A DNA stretch of 64,000 nucleotides from Flavobacterium cellulosilyticum (GCF_004349355.1 NZ_SMFK01000001.1:620001-684000), one strand, 5' to 3'. Shown: positions 8,006 through 17,209, counted from the first letter of the stretch. Program-made: numbers and translations. Notes: a model not told the origin generated them from the letters alone.

Positions 8006-8314
8006 TTAAAATAAATTGTTTAAAAAATCCCAATTTGGATTAATTGTGTTAATTAATATTTCTTTTTTATCCCGTTTCAAATCCTTAATTTCTTTCTCAC
8101 GTGCAATAGCAAGTTGTATCCAAGTAAAATGTTCATAATAAAGCAAAAATTCTACATTATAACGTGCTGTAAAACATTTTGAATTTATTTTTTCTTTATG
8201 TTCCCTTAAGCGTCGTTTAAGGTCATTTGTAACACCTGTATAAAGTACTGTTTTATTTTTGTTAGTCAAGATGTATACATAAAAATTGTAAATGCCTTCA
8301 GTATATTCTATCAT
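8006..8314 (-). CDS. GIY-YIG domain protein (UPF0213/endonuclease-like)
   Basis: This 102-residue protein is essentially one GIY-YIG nuclease domain: the first motif appears as FYVYIL (GIY position), then YTGVTNDLKRRLREHK (YIG position plus the conserved Arg). A C-terminal half rich in Lys/Asp follows (EKEIKDLKRDKKEILI). Such stand-alone proteins are widespread in Bacteroidota and their cellular role is not established. The gene lies alone between two degenerate inverted repeats sharing a core, suggesting a small repeat-flanked cassette. Nearby genes (trpS, dprA) look unrelated. Confidence 0.85.
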   Translation of the reverse strand: MIEYTEGIYNFYVYILTNKNKTVLYTGVTNDLKRRLREHKEKINSKCFTARYNVEFLLYYEHFTWIQLAIAREKEIKDLKRDKKEILINTINPNWDFLNNLF

Positions 8315-8355
8315 AATTATTTAAATAAAGTCAATTGTTATGTCCTTCGCGAAAT

Positions 8356-8453
8356 GAGACGCTTCCAGCGTCACAAACGTAGTAGCGCGTTTTGGTTGCT
8401 CACATTATTTTCACCTTAATTGATTCTTGCAATTTATTACGCTGAAAGTTTCT
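8356..8453. repeat. Degenerate inverted repeat right of the GIY-YIG gene
   Basis: The segment at 8356-8376 (GAGACGCTTCCAGCGTCAC...) has an eroded partner at 8433-8453 (TTTATTACGCTGAAAG...). The core matches the left repeat at 7861-7930. TTCGCGAA at ~8346 is an additional small palindrome. Confidence 0.5.
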
Positions 8454-8469
8454 AATTTATTTATTCCTT

Positions 8470-9570
8470 TTATATTGCTTCAAAAAGTTTCCCAGGCAAA
8501 GGTCGAATCACACCTTTGAGTTCCATGTTCAGCAACATTCCCGAAATTTTATAAATAGGAAACTCACAACGTAGGGCAATAATATCCATCAATTCTTTTC
8601 CGTTTTTTAAGAGGTAATCATATACTTTTTGTTCTTCGGCTTCGAGCGTAACAAACAATTGTTTTTGCACAGGTTTTGTTTTGGTTTCAATGTCCCAGTT
8701 TAAGATGTAAACCAAATCAGCAGCGCCTGTTAATACATTCGCTTTTTGGGTTTTTATCAAATTATTGCAACCTGCGCTGTATTTATCGGTTGTTCTACCT
8801 GGAACAGCAAAAACATCACGATTGTAATCATTAGCGATATTTGCTGTAATTAATGAACCTCCTCTTTCGGCAGATTCTATGACAATTGTGGCTTCGGTCA
8901 TTCCTGCCACAATACGGTTTCTTCGAACAAAATTTTCTTTCTCAGGATTCGATGAACTCCAAAACTCGGTCATAAAACCACCATTTTCTTCCATTTTAGC
9001 AACATATTTCTTATGAACTTTTGGGTATATTTGGTTCAATCCATGAGCAACAACGCCGATGGTTTGGAGATTGTGTTCCATTGCCAATTGATGAGCATAA
9101 ATATCGACTCCATAAGCAAAACCACTCACAATTACGGGATCTAGCGGCGCCAAATCTTCGATCAATTTTCGGCAAAATTCCATTCCATAGGAAGTAATTT
9201 GCCTTGTTCCAACTATGCTGATAGTTTTTTTATTTTTCAAGTCAATTTTTCCAGAAGTAAACATCAAAACTGGACCATCGATGCATTGTTTCAGTCGTTC
9301 TGGATAATTTTCGTCTTGAAAATAAGAAATATTGATTTGGTTCGATTTTATGTATTGAAGTTCTCTTTCTGCTTTTTCGAAAACCGATTTGTCTTTTAAT
9401 TTATGCAATAAAACAGATCCAATTCCATCAATGGCTGCTAATTGGGACGTTTTCGTCATAAAAACCGCTTCAGCATTACCACAATGGCTTAGAAGTTTTT
9501 TGGCCATAATATCACCTACACCTTCTACTTGCAGCAATGCCAATAAAGGAATTAAATCTTGGTCTGTCAT
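8470..9570 (-). CDS. dprA: DNA-processing protein DprA
   Basis: This 366-residue protein begins with a helix-hairpin-helix-like region (LLALLQVEGVGDIMAKKLL) and continues with the Rossmann-like DprA core: SIVGTRQITSYGMEF, SGFAYGVDIYAHQLAM and FVRRNRIVAGM. It ends with a winged-helix-like domain (EEQKVYDYLLKNGKELMDI). DprA loads RecA onto incoming single-stranded DNA during transformation and is also conserved in species not known to be competent. It is divergent from the SPOR-domain gene at 9673, an arrangement I recall as common in Flavobacteriaceae. Start and length are standard. Confidence 0.95.
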   Translation of the reverse strand: MTDQDLIPLLALLQVEGVGDIMAKKLLSHCGNAEAVFMTKTSQLAAIDGIGSVLLHKLKDKSVFEKAERELQYIKSNQINISYFQDENYPERLKQCIDGPVLMFTSGKIDLKNKKTISIVGTRQITSYGMEFCRKLIEDLAPLDPVIVSGFAYGVDIYAHQLAMEHNLQTIGVVAHGLNQIYPKVHKKYVAKMEENGGFMTEFWSSSNPEKENFVRRNRIVAGMTEATIVIESAERGGSLITANIANDYNRDVFAVPGRTTDKYSAGCNNLIKTQKANVLTGAADLVYILNWDIETKTKPVQKQLFVTLEAEEQKVYDYLLKNGKELMDIIALRCEFPIYKISGMLLNMELKGVIRPLPGKLFEAI

Positions 9571-9638
9571 ACTAATCGTTTGAGGCTGAAATGTATAAAA
9601 ATTAATGCGGATTGTTAATAAAAATTGTGAATAAAATT

Positions 9639-9667
9639 TTGATAACTATTTTCAATGTATAACTTTG
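9639..9667 (+). promoter_or_regulatory. Promoter of the HU-CCDC81/SPOR gene
   Basis: TTG at 9639-9641, an 18-base spacer and TAACTTTG at 9660-9667 form a complete Bacteroidota-type promoter. The box overlaps the first possible ATG (9655), which rules that start out. The next in-frame ATG (9673) lies five bases after the box, predicting a leaderless transcript. Confidence 0.65.
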
Positions 9668-9672
9668 TAACT

Positions 9673-10608
9673 ATGAATATCGAACCATACATCGCGCAGC
9701 TTTTATACCGTTACCAATGTGTAACCATCCCGGGTTTCGGAGCTTTTTTGACTGAAATTCAATCCGCTCAATTAATTGAAAGTTCCAATTCTTTTTTCCC
9801 TCCAAAGAAAGTGATTTCTTTCAATGCTAATATAAAAAATAACGATGGATTATTGGCCAATCATATCGCTCAAGCCGAAAAAACATCTTATGAATATGCC
9901 ATAAGTGCAATTCAATATGAAGTGTTTAATTGGAAAAAATCGCTACAAGATACTGGATTATTCTCGATTAAAAATGTGGGTAATTTTTCACTTAATATTG
10001 ACAATAGTTTGATTTTTACTCCTTATGACCAAACTAATTATTTAACCAATTCTTTTGGACTGAGTGCTTTTGTTTCGCCAATGGTGAAAAGAGAAATTTT
10101 CGAACAAAAAATCGAAGCACTCGAGCAAGAAGAAGTAATTGAATTTATTCCAGTAAGAAGAACTGCAAGTGCCTATTTGAAATATGCCGCCATTTTTGTT
10201 TTAGGAATAGGTTTAACTGCTGCTGTTGCTTATCCTATTTACCAACAACAAATTGCATCAGAAACTACTCTTGTAGAACAATCCGTTCAAAAACAAGTGC
10301 AACATAAAATTCAAGAAGCTACTTTCTTTATTGAGAATCCTGTTCCAGCAGTTACCCTTACCATAAAAGAAGAAAAAATGTCCTACCATATTATGGCAGG
10401 TGCTTTTAGAGACGAACGAAATGCAGAAAAGATTTTCAAAAAATTATCTAATCAAGGATACAAAGCGCGTAGAATCCCTATGAATAAATATGGTTTATAT
10501 CCCGTACTTTACGGAAGTTACGCCACTTTTGCAGAAGCTGAAAAAGCAAGACAGGAAATCAAAAAAACAGACAATCCTGATGCTTGGGTTCTTATAGAAT
10601 CACTATAA
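9673..10608 (+). CDS. HU-CCDC81-like and SPOR domain protein
   Basis: The start at 9673 is chosen over 9655 because the promoter box lies between them, leaving 311 residues beginning MNIEPYIAQLLYRY. Residues ~1-130 resemble the paired HU-fold domains called HU-CCDC81 in Bacteroidota (TIPGFGAFLTEIQSA, FSIKNVGNFSLNID). A transmembrane helix follows at ~168-190 (YAAIFVLGIGLTAAVAYPIY), and the C-terminal ~75 residues are a SPOR peptidoglycan-binding domain (YHIMAGAFRDERNAEKIFKK). The topology suggests a cytoplasmic N-terminus and periplasmic SPOR domain, perhaps linking septal peptidoglycan to a cytoplasmic partner. Function is inferred only. Confidence 0.85.
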   Translation: MNIEPYIAQLLYRYQCVTIPGFGAFLTEIQSAQLIESSNSFFPPKKVISFNANIKNNDGLLANHIAQAEKTSYEYAISAIQYEVFNWKKSLQDTGLFSIKNVGNFSLNIDNSLIFTPYDQTNYLTNSFGLSAFVSPMVKREIFEQKIEALEQEEVIEFIPVRRTASAYLKYAAIFVLGIGLTAAVAYPIYQQQIASETTLVEQSVQKQVQHKIQEATFFIENPVPAVTLTIKEEKMSYHIMAGAFRDERNAEKIFKKLSNQGYKARRIPMNKYGLYPVLYGSYATFAEAEKARQEIKKTDNPDAWVLIESL

Positions 10609-10613
10609 TTTAC

Positions 10614-10645
10614 AAACCTATTCTTAATCGAATAGGTTTTTTTTT
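10614..10645 (+). terminator. Terminator after the SPOR gene
   Basis: AAACCTATTC (10614-10623) and GAATAGGTTT (10630-10639) with a T-run. Confidence 0.88.
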
Positions 10646-10900
10646 ATATATTTCCCACTTCTTACTGCACTTATTTTACTAAAATCCGATTAGAAACGAT
10701 TTCCTTTTTAAACTAAATCCTCATAACTCCTGTAAAAATTAAGATTTAATAACACAATTGCATCTTCTATAATCACTCCTTTCGATATATCGAATCAAAC
10801 AAATTATTCTAATACGATGAGCATATTGAAACCCAATTACATTTTGATAGATTTAATTTAAAAAATATTCTTGTAAATTCTAAACTAAAATGGTATTCAC

Positions 10901-10908
10901 TACTTTTG
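10901..10908 (+). promoter_or_regulatory. -7 box (TACTTTTG) four bases before the pth ATG
   Basis: A perfect TAnnTTTG box ends at 10908 and the ATG is at 10913, so the mRNA is predicted to start at or within a base or two of the start codon. The nearest upstream TTG (10871) is further away than usual. Confidence 0.55.
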
Positions 10909-10912
10909 CAAA

Positions 10913-11587
10913 ATGCTAAAATGGTTAAACACCCTGTTTTCAAAAACAAAAACAGACGATACTATAGATTATACGAAACCGGAGGTTCACGAACACCAAA
11001 AAAACAATAAAAAATGCATGAGTAATAAATTTTTAATCGTCGGACTCGGCAATATTGGAGCCGAATATGTAAACACTAGACATAATATTGGCTTTAAAAT
11101 CGTTGATTTTTTTGCCAAAAAAGAAGCAATTAATTTCGAAACCGTGAAATTAGGTGCACTTGCCCAATATAAATATAAAGGCCGAACTTTTTTTCTTTTG
11201 AAACCCAATACCTATATGAATTTGAGTGGTAAAGCGGTGAAATATTGGATGGACAAAGAAAACATTCCACTTGAAAACATACTCATTATTACTGATGATT
11301 TAAATCTTTCGTTTGGAAAAATACGCATCAAACCAAAAGGAAGTGATGGCGGACACAACGGATTAAAAAGTATACACGCCACTTTAAACACGACTGATTA
11401 CACTCGTTTCCGATTTGGCATCAGCGACGAATTCAAAAAAGGGAAACAAGTAGATTATGTATTGGGTGACTGGGACGATACCGAAAAAATTGCCCTTCCG
11501 GAACGACTAGAATTGGCTTATGAAATCATAAAATCTTTTGGAACTGCGGGTTTAGAAAGTACAATGACGACTTTTAACGGAAAATAA
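10913..11587 (+). CDS. pth: Peptidyl-tRNA hydrolase
   Basis: This 224-residue enzyme recycles peptidyl-tRNA. The hydrolase core runs from about residue 38 (FLIVGLGNIGAEYVNTRHNI), with the catalytic His in NTRHN, and KPNTYMNLSG and GSDGGHNGLKS further on. An extra 35 residues (MLKWLNTLFSKTKTDD...) precede the usual bacterial start. I keep the long start because the TACTTTTG promoter box sits immediately before the ATG at 10913; the alternative ATG at 11018 would leave ~105 leader bases with an open frame. I recall similar extensions in other Flavobacterium Pth proteins. Confidence 0.93.
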   Translation: MLKWLNTLFSKTKTDDTIDYTKPEVHEHQKNNKKCMSNKFLIVGLGNIGAEYVNTRHNIGFKIVDFFAKKEAINFETVKLGALAQYKYKGRTFFLLKPNTYMNLSGKAVKYWMDKENIPLENILIITDDLNLSFGKIRIKPKGSDGGHNGLKSIHATLNTTDYTRFRFGISDEFKKGKQVDYVLGDWDDTEKIALPERLELAYEIIKSFGTAGLESTMTTFNGK

Positions 11588-11686
11588 AAAGAGGGAAAGT
11601 ATATTGAGTTTGAATTGACATAATTAAAATTAATTAATCAGTTTACTGAATTTTTCAAAATATCATTTTCTATATAGTAAAATCAT

Positions 11687-11694
11687 TAATTTTG
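11687..11694 (+). promoter_or_regulatory. Putative -7 box (TAATTTTG) for the first M43 protease
   Basis: TAATTTTG ends 20 bases before the ATG at 11714. The paralog at 13905 has TATTTTTG (13879-13886) in a similar position, supporting both. Confidence 0.45.
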
Positions 11695-11713
11695 ATAAAA
11701 CTTTTTCCATTCC

Positions 11714-13816
11714 ATGAAAACATTCTCCTCATATTTCACTCATAAATTATTAATAGTTATTGTGTGCTTGCTTGCTTCTAGTACAAACTATAGTCAAGAT
11801 AACATATCACCTGGTAAAACGGTATTTGGCAAAACAGTAACTTCAAAAAATATAAATCCAACCAATGGATTGATTCGTTGCGCCACCAACGAATACGAAC
11901 TATTTCTTCAAGAAAAAAACCCAAAAAGAAGATCTGCTGAACAATTCGAAACTTGGATAACCCCATTAGTCAATTCATACAAGGCTTCACGAGCTAACTC
12001 CAAAACTTCAGGCACTATTATTACTATTCCTGTTGTTGTACATGTTATACACAATGGTCAAGCAATTGGAGTAGCGCCAAATATCACTGATGCTCAAGTA
12101 CTGTCTCAAATTACAGTATTGAATCAAGATTATAGAAAATTGTTAGGTAGCCCTGGTTATAACATAAACCCTGTTGGTGCAGATGTAGAAATTCAATTTA
12201 CTATGGCTCAGCAAGATCCAAATGGAAATCCAACAAACGGAATAGACCGAGTAAGTTTATGTGAACCATCTTGGACTGAAACTGAGCTTGATATAACTGT
12301 AAAACCTGCTACAATTTGGAATCCATCATTATATATGAATTTATGGTGTGTAAAATTTACAGATGACACCATTTTAGGTTATGCACAATTTCCAGATAAT
12401 TCTGGTCTTTCAGGTGTTGATTCAACAAATGGAACTGCAAATTCAGATGGAGTTGTTTCAAGCTATAGCGTATTTGGTAGTAATGCTTTTAATGACGGCT
12501 CTTTTATATTAGACAAGACTTACAACAAAGGAAGAACCATGACACACGAAGTTGGGCATTGGTTGGGATTAAGGCATATTTGGGGTGATGCAAGCTGTGG
12601 CAATGATTATTGTGTAGACACTCCAATTCATCATGATGCTAATTATGATTGTCCTACAAAAATTCCCATGAGTTGTGACGTTCCTGCAGTTCCTGAAATG
12701 ATTCAAAACTACATGGATTATACGGACGATTCCTGTATGAACATTTTTACACAAAACCAAAAGGACAGAATGCTAACCGTGATGAATAATTCACCCAGAA
12801 GGAAAGAGCTAAAAACTTCAACAAAAGCTACAACCATTCCCCTTTTTGCAAACGATGCCGAAATTAAAATGGATGTTAATTGTCCAATAGAAACTTGTGA
12901 CTTTATCCCTAATCAAATTACACAACAAATAACTATTTATAACCGTGGCACAACTACTTTGACATCCGCCACATTGAATTATCAAATAAATGGCGGAAGT
13001 AACATTCCCTATACATGGAACGGGAGTTTAGGTACTAATAAATCAGCCCGATTTAATTTAACCATAAATTCTACTGCAAACGGTATTGTTTCTGCAATTT
13101 TATCTACTGTAAATGGCAGTGCAGATCAGAGAACATCAAACGACACTGCAACTGGTACTTTTATCATTCCGCGACCACCTACAAATTACACTTTTAATGA
13201 TTTACAATTTAATTTACAATTGGATTATTTTGGTAGTGAGACAACATGGGAATTAAAGGATGGATCTGGGAAAGTTAAATTTAGTGGCGGACCTTATAAA
13301 GACACTTATAAAAATGCCACAACACCATCAGTAATTCCAACTTTAATAACTGAAAACTGGACATTAGCAGATAATCAATGTTATACCTTTACAATAAAAG
13401 ATGCTGCTAGTGATGGAATATGTTGCGGGAATCGCCTTGGTGATTCAGGGGACGGTTTTTTCAGTATTACATCTCTTGATGCTTTTTCCGTAATTAAATC
13501 TGGTTCCGTTTTTGCTTCCAGCGAAAGTGTTTCTTTTATAATTGACACTCAAGCCGTCCAAGAATTTTCAAAATCAAAGGATATTTATTTGTTTCCAAAC
13601 CCAACAAAAGATGTATTAAACATAAGGATTCCAAATATTTTTAATTTGCCCAAAAGCTATTCAATTTACAATATAGCAGGTCAAATAGTTACTGAAAAAA
13701 AAATTCTAAAAGGAGACGACCTAACCATAAATACTTCTTATTTAAGTTCTGGCACTTATCTTCTAAACATTGAAAAAGAAGGTCTAAAACGTGTTTTTAA
13801 ATTTATTAAAGAATAA
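11714..13816 (+). CDS. Secreted M43 (pappalysin/cytophagalysin-like) metalloprotease with T9SS signal, copy 1
   Basis: This 700-residue exported protease has a signal peptide (~1-27), a propeptide-like region with CATNEYELFLQEKNP, and the zinc motif HEVGHWLGLRH at residues 278-288. The Met-turn sequence is in NYMDYTDDSCMNIFT, as expected for M43 metzincins. Residues ~385-490 form a CARDB-like beta domain, ~490-610 contain ETTWELKDGSG and CYTFTIKDAASDGICCG, and the C-terminal ~80 residues are a type A T9SS sorting domain (YLFPNPTKDVLNIRI...). It is expected to be exported through the type IX system and attached or released at the surface. It is tandem with a close paralog. Confidence 0.93.
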   Translation: MKTFSSYFTHKLLIVIVCLLASSTNYSQDNISPGKTVFGKTVTSKNINPTNGLIRCATNEYELFLQEKNPKRRSAEQFETWITPLVNSYKASRANSKTSGTIITIPVVVHVIHNGQAIGVAPNITDAQVLSQITVLNQDYRKLLGSPGYNINPVGADVEIQFTMAQQDPNGNPTNGIDRVSLCEPSWTETELDITVKPATIWNPSLYMNLWCVKFTDDTILGYAQFPDNSGLSGVDSTNGTANSDGVVSSYSVFGSNAFNDGSFILDKTYNKGRTMTHEVGHWLGLRHIWGDASCGNDYCVDTPIHHDANYDCPTKIPMSCDVPAVPEMIQNYMDYTDDSCMNIFTQNQKDRMLTVMNNSPRRKELKTSTKATTIPLFANDAEIKMDVNCPIETCDFIPNQITQQITIYNRGTTTLTSATLNYQINGGSNIPYTWNGSLGTNKSARFNLTINSTANGIVSAILSTVNGSADQRTSNDTATGTFIIPRPPTNYTFNDLQFNLQLDYFGSETTWELKDGSGKVKFSGGPYKDTYKNATTPSVIPTLITENWTLADNQCYTFTIKDAASDGICCGNRLGDSGDGFFSITSLDAFSVIKSGSVFASSESVSFIIDTQAVQEFSKSKDIYLFPNPTKDVLNIRIPNIFNLPKSYSIYNIAGQIVTEKKILKGDDLTINTSYLSSGTYLLNIEKEGLKRVFKFIKE

Positions 13817-13904
13817 ATAATACAAGTATTTAATTAGGTTTCTATTTTCGGTTTTTAATTAATTAAAAAAAATAGCTGTATTTTTGACAAAATTTTTTAT
13901 TTAA

Positions 13905-16040
13905 ATGAAACAAACAGCCTCCTTATCTATCAAAATAATTCTAATCATTACTGGTGTGTTTTATTTAAGCAACACTTATGGGCAAGACGCTAATCCAACT
14001 GTTAAAACGGTATTTGGCAAACTTGTTACTTCAAAAAACCCGAAAAATGGATTGGTACGATGTGCAACAACCGAGTACGAACAATATCTTCAAGAAAAAG
14101 ACCCAAAAAGGATGTCTAATACTCAATTTGAAGCTTGGTTAACTCCATTAGTCAAAAAATACAAGGCAAATAGAATCAATTCTAAAACAGCCGCAACAGT
14201 AGTTATTATTCCAGTTGTTGTTCACGTTATACATAGTGGACAAGATATTGGAGTAGCACCAAATATAACTGATGAACAGGTAATTTCACAAATAACTGTT
14301 TTGAACCAAGATTACAGAAAAATGCTAGGTACACCAGGAGGTACAAGTACAAACCCTGTTGCTGCAGATGTAGAAATTCAATTTGTTTTGGCTCAACAAG
14401 ACCCAAATGGAAACCCAACAAACGGGATTGACAGAGTAAGTCTATGTGAATCCTCTTGGTCCGAAATTGACATTAATTCTACCCTTAAACCAGCCACTAT
14501 TTGGGATCCAAATCTGTACATGAATATGTGGAGTTTGAAATTTACAGACAATACTCTCTTAGGATATGCACAATTTCCTGATAATAATTTTTCTCCATCC
14601 AATCCTAATTATTTAGAAGGTCTTGATACGTCAGGAGGTCCTTCAAGCACTGATGGTGTTGTTTCAAGTTATGATGTGTTTGGTAGTAGTAACTTTGGTA
14701 ACAACTTCTTTTTAGTAAAACCCTATGACAAAGGAAGAACTATGACTCATGAAGTTGGGCATTGGCTTGGACTAAGACATATATGGGGAGATGGAGGAAG
14801 TCGTGATAAAAACACAAAAGATTGTACAGCCTCCGATTATTGTGCAGATACTCCACAATCAGGATGGGAAAATTATGAATGTGTTACTTCTGATTCTTGT
14901 CCCGCAGTTGCTGGAAATGACATGATAGAGAACTATATGGATTATACAAATGACGAGTGTATGAACATTTTTACACAAAATCAAAAGGAAAGAATAGTGG
15001 TCATTATGAATAATGCTGCCAGAAGAAGTTCTTTGAAAACTTCAACAAAGGGAGCTGCAATTACTCTAGTGTCAAACGACGTAGAAGTTAAACTATATGA
15101 AAGCTGCCCCATAAGTATTTGTGGAGGAGTTACTAACCAGACAACAAAAACCGTGGTATTATATAATCGTGGTACAACAACTTTAACTTCTGCAAAATTG
15201 AATTATAGTATAAATGGCGGAAGCAATGTAGAATATAATTGGAGTGGTACTTTAGCAACTAATAAATATGCTACTTTTAACGTAATCATAAATTCAACTT
15301 CAAACGGATTCATTTCGGTAAGTGTTGTTACTGCAAATGGCGTTACAGATCAAAGATCTTCTAATAATGCGGCTACAGGGACTTATATTGTTCCAAATTC
15401 TCCAACTAACTATACTTTCAATACCTATAAATTTACATTACAACAAGATTATTTTGGAAGCGAAACCACTTGGAATATCAAAGATGGTTCGGGAGTAATT
15501 AAATTTAGTGGCGGACCTTATACAGATACTTATGTAGATGATAAAAGTGTATCCGCAATTCCGGCTTTAATTACCCAAACCTGGACATTAGATAATAATC
15601 AATGTTATACATTTACTATAAATGACTCCGCTGGTGACGGAATTTGTTGTGGCTCTGGTCTTGGAGGTTCTGGAAATGGTAGTTATAGTATAAAATCTAC
15701 AGATGACGCAATAACAATAAAATCAGGATCAAGTTTTACTTCAAAACAAAGCATATCCTTTACAACAAATACATTGGCAACATTAGAATTTGAGAATTCA
15801 AATGACATCTTTATGTATCCAAATCCTACTAAAAACACTTTAAACATAAGAGTTTCAGATAGTTTTGGGATACCAAATAACTATATTATTTATAACAACT
15901 TAGGGCAAATCATCGCTCAAAAGAAAGTGTTATCAGCATCTGATTTAACAATAAACACTTCTTCTTTAAGCAATGGAGTGTATTATATTACTGTTGAAAA
16001 AGATGATCATAAAAAATCTATACCCTTTATCAAAGAATAA
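13905..16040 (+). CDS. Secreted M43 metalloprotease with T9SS signal, copy 2
   Basis: This 711-residue paralog of the preceding gene has the zinc motif HEVGHWLGLRH at 282-292 and the same downstream order: Met-turn (NYMDYTNDECMNIFT), CARDB-like domain, a domain with ETTWNIKDGSG and CYTFTINDSAGDGICCG, and the C-terminal sorting domain (FMYPNPTKNTLNIRV). The catalytic domain differs mainly in loops: GDGGSRDKNTKDC here replaces the shorter GDASCGNDYC of copy 1, which may alter substrate choice. A separate TATTTTTG box (13879-13886) suggests independent transcription. Extracellular protein degradation is the likely role. Confidence 0.93.
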   Translation: MKQTASLSIKIILIITGVFYLSNTYGQDANPTVKTVFGKLVTSKNPKNGLVRCATTEYEQYLQEKDPKRMSNTQFEAWLTPLVKKYKANRINSKTAATVVIIPVVVHVIHSGQDIGVAPNITDEQVISQITVLNQDYRKMLGTPGGTSTNPVAADVEIQFVLAQQDPNGNPTNGIDRVSLCESSWSEIDINSTLKPATIWDPNLYMNMWSLKFTDNTLLGYAQFPDNNFSPSNPNYLEGLDTSGGPSSTDGVVSSYDVFGSSNFGNNFFLVKPYDKGRTMTHEVGHWLGLRHIWGDGGSRDKNTKDCTASDYCADTPQSGWENYECVTSDSCPAVAGNDMIENYMDYTNDECMNIFTQNQKERIVVIMNNAARRSSLKTSTKGAAITLVSNDVEVKLYESCPISICGGVTNQTTKTVVLYNRGTTTLTSAKLNYSINGGSNVEYNWSGTLATNKYATFNVIINSTSNGFISVSVVTANGVTDQRSSNNAATGTYIVPNSPTNYTFNTYKFTLQQDYFGSETTWNIKDGSGVIKFSGGPYTDTYVDDKSVSAIPALITQTWTLDNNQCYTFTINDSAGDGICCGSGLGGSGNGSYSIKSTDDAITIKSGSSFTSKQSISFTTNTLATLEFENSNDIFMYPNPTKNTLNIRVSDSFGIPNNYIIYNNLGQIIAQKKVLSASDLTINTSSLSNGVYYITVEKDDHKKSIPFIKE

Positions 16041-16062
16041 TTTAATTCCAGAAAAAGAGATT

Positions 16063-16098
16063 AAGAGGGTTGAATTATTTCTATCCTCTTTTTTTTAT
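16063..16098 (+). terminator. Weak terminator after the M43 pair
   Basis: AAGAGG (16063-16068) and CCTCTT (16085-16090) form a short stem followed by a T-run. Confidence 0.5.
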
Positions 16099-16142
16099 AT
16101 CTTATTAATATCCTAAATTTACACCTTTATAAAACTATCTCA

Positions 16143-17069
16143 TTGAAAATTTTCAATTCTATTTCCGATTTCAGTTCACCCAAAAAAACTATTCTTACAT
16201 TGGGTACTTTTGACGGCGTTCACATTGGACATAAAAAAATTCTGGAAAAACTGACTCAAAATACAGAAGCTGGAAAATATGAAAGCCTAGTACTCACTTT
16301 TTTTCCACATCCCAGAATGGTTTTAGATGGACAATCAGAGGTAAAATTACTGAATACTATTTCTGAAAAAAAAGAATTATTAGAAAAATTAGGGATTCAA
16401 AACTTAGTTATTCACCCATTCGACGAATCCTTTTCGAGATTGTCTGCTCAGGAATTTGTTAAAACAGTTCTTGTGGATCAATTTCACATCCAAAAAATAA
16501 TTATTGGACACGATCATCGATTTGGCAAAGATCGTTCTGCCAATATAGACGACTTAATCACTTTTGGAAAACAATATGATTTTGAAGTGGAACAAATTTC
16601 TGTTCAAGAAATCAATGATATTTCAATTAGTTCAACCAAAATTAGAAAAGCATTATTAGAAGGAAAAATGGCTTTGGCCAATAAATATTTGGGTTATAAT
16701 TATTTTTTAACTGGAACCGTTTTCAAAGGAAAACAACTTGGAAGAACAATTGGATTCCCTACAGCAAACCTTAAAATTGAAGAAAACTACAAACTCATTC
16801 CTCAAAAAGGAGCTTATATTGTAAAAAGTATAATCAAGGAAAAAACTGTTTTTGGAATGATGAATATCGGATTTAATCCAACTGTTTCAGGGAATAATTT
16901 ATCCATCGAAATTAATTATTTTGATTTTAATGGTGATTTATATGATCAAAAAGTAGCAGTCTCTATTCTTGAATACCTCCGTCCTGAACAAAAATTTGAA
17001 AGTGTTGCTTTATTAAAAGAGCAATTAGAAGAAGATAAGGAAGCATCAATTCGTTTCATATACAAATAA
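16143..17069 (+). CDS. ribF: Bifunctional riboflavin kinase / FAD synthetase
   Basis: This 308-residue enzyme makes FMN and then FAD. The N-terminal nucleotidyltransferase has TLGTFDGVHIGHKKIL (HIGH-like motif) and GHDHRFGKDR, with ISSTKIR. The C-terminal flavokinase has GRTIGFPTANL and the NIGFNPTV segment. The start codon is TTG; no in-frame ATG occurs until about residue 66, beyond the catalytic HIGH motif, and TAAATTTA upstream could be the -7 box. The gene stands alone between the protease pair and a small membrane protein, and no FMN riboswitch fold was recognised upstream. Confidence 0.95.
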   Translation: MKIFNSISDFSSPKKTILTLGTFDGVHIGHKKILEKLTQNTEAGKYESLVLTFFPHPRMVLDGQSEVKLLNTISEKKELLEKLGIQNLVIHPFDESFSRLSAQEFVKTVLVDQFHIQKIIIGHDHRFGKDRSANIDDLITFGKQYDFEVEQISVQEINDISISSTKIRKALLEGKMALANKYLGYNYFLTGTVFKGKQLGRTIGFPTANLKIEENYKLIPQKGAYIVKSIIKEKTVFGMMNIGFNPTVSGNNLSIEINYFDFNGDLYDQKVAVSILEYLRPEQKFESVALLKEQLEEDKEASIRFIYK

Positions 17070-17209
17070 GACCCTTTTTTTTTCATTTCGAGTTTTTTCC
17101 TCAATGAATCTAATTTTTTCGTAATTTTGATATAATACTTTTTGTTTGCATAGTTACATTTTTGTTTAACTGAAATTTAATATTTTCTAACCCTCCAAAA
17201 ATAAACCAC

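Larger units (their letters stand above)
10609..10912. other. Intergenic region upstream of pth
   Basis: Besides the terminator, this gap contains the perfect 14-bp palindrome TTCGATATATCGAA (10781-10794), a possible dyad operator 120 bases before the next promoter box. TACTTTTG at 10901-10908 serves pth. No coding sequence is visible. Confidence 0.5.

Noticed and set aside
11018..11587. Shorter pth start at the usual bacterial position
   Set aside because: The promoter box directly precedes the long start at 10913, and the intervening frame is open and charged; kept as the less likely option.
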